A stretch of DNA of 64,000 bases from Piscicola geometra (taxonomy: Eukaryota; Annelida; Clitellata; Hirudinida; Piscicolidae), in assembly GCA_943735955.1 (NCBI GenBank), contig OX030960.1, forward strand, positions 4,519,287-4,583,286. Reading direction: 5' to 3'. Positions within the stretch are counted from its first letter, which is position 1. Each line of letters starts with the position of its first letter. Positions 60,401 to 64,000 of the stretch are shown in pieces. The notes under the pieces are model-generated. The model searched no databases and was not told the DNA's origin. It worked only from the letters and a program-made list of their open reading frames with translations. Position numbers and translations under genes: made by a program.

Positions 60401-62050
60401 CATTACAGGGATTTTGGTCGGATTTGTCTTCACTAAGTATAAAGATTTTCTAAATAAATGGTCCAGGGTGTGGTGGAGAAGTCTTTATGAAGTACCAAAT
60501 ATCCTTTCATTAGGAGAGCATTATGTTGAAAATTGTCTTCTGATGAGCAGAAGATTAAGCTTTAATTTAGATTACGGTTTATTTTTTAGACGCTGAAATA
60601 AAAAGATGAATAATGGCAACAAATGTTTGCTGTATGGAGGGAGGTTCCCATAGCAACGAGTGTCATCTTAAAGAGCAGCCCACATGACCCGGTATCTTGA
60701 GGCGAAATGACTCTGAAACCTGCGCAAGGTGAACACGGCTTTTTAAGCTCTTAGAAAATACTTTAAACTTCACTAGATGCAATCTTTATAATTTAGTTTA
60801 CTTAGAAAATAATTCGAATAAATTTGTAGCCACTTATTTTAATTTTTGTTGAAATTTTAGAATTTTTTCACCGAAATTTTCTTACACTGATAATGACACA
60901 TCCAGACATACATAAAGACGGACAAGAATACACATTCAAAACAATTACGAGCAGTTGATGTGATTAGAATATACTCTTCTTCGACACTCTTCTTACTCTT
61001 TTATTTTAAAATACTTGAATTGCTTTCAACATGGATGTTTTTCAATTTTTTTCTCTTTAAAAGTAATTCTTTAGCATAGTGATATAAAGTATTGACTTCT
61101 TATCCATCTATTTATCCTTCTAATCCATTGACCTATTTTTTTATCTACACACTGTTCCCTTTTCAATTCCACCAGTTTCCATTTATTCTATTTTTCCAGA
61201 CTGTTTCCTTACTCTCTACATTAAACCTCCATCTGAAAAATCTTCACTTCCTTCTTTCATCCCCTATCACTGCCCTTCCCTCTCAAAACCTTCTCCCTCT
61301 TCCTATCTCGCTATTTCCTTCCACCCTATACCACCTCCCCCATGGCTGGCTTGGAGTGTTGGTTGATAAGGCAGACGATTGATTGAATTATTCAATGGAG
61401 CTTCATTAGTCGACTCATAATCTCATTACAAATGCCCATTCGACCGCTATCAATTCTCTTGTCTCTTTCTCTCGCCTTTTTCTTATTTTGTCAAAATACA
61501 TTTTTTCTTCTTAATTGTGCTTTTTTTAAAGTTTTTCTTTTCATTATTTTTTTTCGCAGTTCTAAATTCCTTTTTTCACTGAATGATCATTCTATAGCCT
61601 TATACTATTCCTGTCTTTCCGTCAATTCTTTCTTTCTTTATATCTCTTCATCTGAATCTCTTATATTTGGAGACCATTTCATGTTAATTTATTCGAGGTA
61701 TTAATAATGAATTTCACATTTCCCTTTGGTACATCTTTTTTCCTATTTTTTATGTCTCCCTTTTGCTTGTTTCAAATACTTTTAAAATACTTTCCTTTAC
61801 TTTTTGATTGTTTAAATGAGATATTGATCATAACCATTTTAAATAGATAATTTTTTCAAATAAAATTTACTTTTTAATCTTCTTGTTCCCCTCTCATCGT
61901 GGTTTGCGAACTAGGAATTTCCAATTGCATTTACCATCCTTATCATATTACGTTTGCTGAAACGTCAAAGAAAGTAGAGACAATTAATAAAGAGTTGATC
62001 CGTTGACGTGGTGGTCGACCGAGCCCTGCATTAAATATTTTCTCACTTTC
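57427..62050. other. Long gene-poor region
   Basis: No complete gene could be supported. On the minus strand 58306-58372 reads HAYEEARMQLSLPPSDVS and then a stop, with coding-like composition, and might be a terminal exon, but no good acceptor precedes it. CCACCACC/GGTGGT runs occur at 58775-58815 and GATGATGATG at 59035-59095. The stretch 59450-60110 is richer in GC and CG (for example gtacgatgacgacgtg) than its surroundings and could be a promoter or enhancer of a neighbouring gene, possibly the glutamine-rich one beyond 63.6 kb. ORFs at 61092-61704 are compositionally T/C-biased and unsupported. Confidence 0.5.
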
Positions 62051-62055
62051 CCGTT

Positions 62056-62719
<664 letters not shown>

Positions 62720-63585
62720 GAAATCTATATAACTTCTGTTGAAACCATTTCACAAAAACATCTTACACCATAATTCTTCCCCCTTCCCATCTCACACTAC
62801 CACCCAATACTACCACTCATTTTCTATTTTCCAATATACCACCATCTTTTACTTTTCAGTTTTCCAACATCTAAATTAGATATTATACCTCTTTCTCAAC
62901 CACCAAAAACTCTTTCTAAAAAGTGGCCCATATCATGTACCAGAGTTCAAACGCCTATAAATATGCCGGTCATTGACACTTCTATCCGTTGTTAGCCACA
63001 CTCGAATTTCCTTGCTTTCTGAAATATTTAATGTCTCCTTTGCTAAGTATTTTTGTGTTTGTGTTTATTAGTATGCGTGTTTTATTACTATTTTTGTTTG
63101 TTTTTAACTCATTAAATTTGGTCTTTTTGAGAGAATTCAACTAAAAAAATATTTTAAATATTAAATAAAAAATAACTAAATTTTATTCACTTTATTTTTT
63201 AATCTTTCAAATATTTTGATAGGGAAGGTTTGCCGCGAAATTCCAATTGATTTCTAAATAAAGTTCTTTATAAATTAAAACGAAAAACTCTAGCCATTTA
63301 TTTTCAACACTATGAACACCTCACATGACGCACAACACGATGAATATTCAACTCTTGGGATTCTACGCAGTCCAAACCAATCAATTACCAACTCAATTAT
63401 TCATGAATTGTTCCAGCAGCCAATCACAATCGAAAAAATCGTCTAATGAATATGCAAATATGATATAACATGTTCTTGCGGTCAAGCATTTAAAGTAATA
63501 CGAATTATAATGATCTTTAAACTTTTTTTGGGATGAATAATTTTTTAAAACCTCAGAAGAATTAGTTTGCGTTTTCACAGGTCCT
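62720..63585. other. Gene-free stretch between the (CTA)n tract and the glutamine-rich ORF
   Basis: AT-rich. A TATAAATA at 62956-62963 could be a TATA box for a plus-strand transcript, but nothing coding follows it. No gene is seen. Confidence 0.4.
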
Positions 63586-64000
63586 TTAAGACTTTTCTTG
63601 GTTGGGATTGTATGCGATGTGTTGCAGTTTCCGTTGCAGATGTTGCATGTGTTGCAGCTGCTGGTGTTGTTGCTGCAGTTGTTGCTGGTGAAACAGACGT
63701 TGGTAGTGTAGTTGGTGATGAAATTGCTTGTGAATTATTTCCTTGTTGAGTGGTGAAAGTCGTTTAGTTGCCAAGTGTTGTCTATTGTGTTGTAGTTGTT
63801 GCTGTTGCTGCTGATGGGAAAACTGTTGTCTAGTCTTTGAAACAACGTCTTCTGATATCTTATCGATAGATGTTGAAGGTCTTTGTTGTTGTTGTTGTTG
63901 AAAAAGATTTTGGGAACTTCCATATTTAAGCAACTTATTCGATGCATCTGCTAATTGCATTTGCTGTTGTGGCTGTTGCTGTTGTTGTTGCTGTTGTTGT
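63586..64000 (-). CDS. Glutamine-rich protein, partial exon at the window edge
   Basis: The frame is open from the right edge down to a TAA at 63586. From the edge it begins with about ten glutamines, continues MQLADASNKLLKYGSSQNLF, then several QQQQQ and HQQQLQQQHQQLQH runs mixed with conserved-looking serine/lysine stretches, and ends with HIAYNPNQEKS. Both CAG and CAA codons are used, as expected for a selected polyglutamine run and not a pure repeat artefact. Such exons are typical of transcriptional coregulators, but no domain is visible and the gene cannot be named. A GT within GAAAAGTCT just before the stop might instead be a donor. Confidence 0.5.
   Translation of the reverse strand, partial: QQQQQQQQQPQQQMQLADASNKLLKYGSSQNLFQQQQQQRPSTSIDKISEDVVSKTRQQFSHQQQQQQLQHNRQHLATKRLSPLNKEIIHKQFHHQLHYQRLFHQQQLQQQHQQLQHMQHLQRKLQHIAYNPNQEKS

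Overview
This is a nuclear contig from an AT-rich animal genome. Nearly every gene is split by short introns with GT..AG borders, and the proteins are typical bilaterian families (a fibrinogen-related lectin, an ML-domain protein, neutral ceramidase, animal-type spermine synthase, a MULE with a FLYWCH finger). An invertebrate is clear. A lophotrochozoan (annelid/mollusc-like) is my guess and is not proven by the sequence. Gene models were built by hand by joining exons whose splice sites, reading phases and homology all agree. Unless stated otherwise, every listed exon set stays in frame from start to stop.

Layout. 0-4 kb: part of a tandem-SH3 adaptor gene (-), a complete TVP23/FAM18 Golgi protein gene (+), and an intronless RAD51D-like gene (+) that has lost both Walker motifs. 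4-10.8 kb: the histone chaperone NASP (-, 12 exons), with one intron swollen by a 3.7-kb AT-rich minisatellite. 10.8-13.4 kb: gene-free sequence with SINE/LINE-like remnants. 13.4-28 kb: a transposon-derived domain. It holds an inverted MULE-transposase fragment, about 228 copies of a 51-bp satellite (11.6 kb), two inverted satellite units, and then an intact seven-exon FLYWCH-MULE transposase gene (-) with an hAT-like MITE in its first intron.

29-32.6 kb: mitochondrial L-threonine 3-dehydrogenase (-, 9 exons). 33.4-40.4 kb: spermine synthase (+, 12 exons). One of its introns is a textbook U12-type AT-AC intron carrying a 2.6-kb, 21-bp minisatellite. 41 kb: CHRAC1 histone-fold gene (+). 42.4-44.4 kb: secreted fibrinogen-domain protein (+). 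45.4-47.7 kb: a 69-residue ORF (+) and an ML-domain (GM2-activator/MD-2-like) secreted protein (-). 48.8-54.3 kb: neutral ceramidase (-, 20 exons). 55-56 kb: ribosomal protein eL27 (+). 56.4-57.4 kb: isopentenyl-diphosphate isomerase (-). 57.4-63.5 kb: gene-poor, with a 660-bp (CTA)n tract. 63.6-64 kb: the edge of a glutamine-rich ORF (-).

The genes do not form a pathway; this is ordinary housekeeping gene neighbourhood with many divergent and convergent pairs. The unusual content lies in the repeats: four long minisatellites, microsatellites that abut or form splice sites, a three-copy MITE family with 8-bp target duplications, and a satellite that appears to derive from the 3' flank of a MULE.
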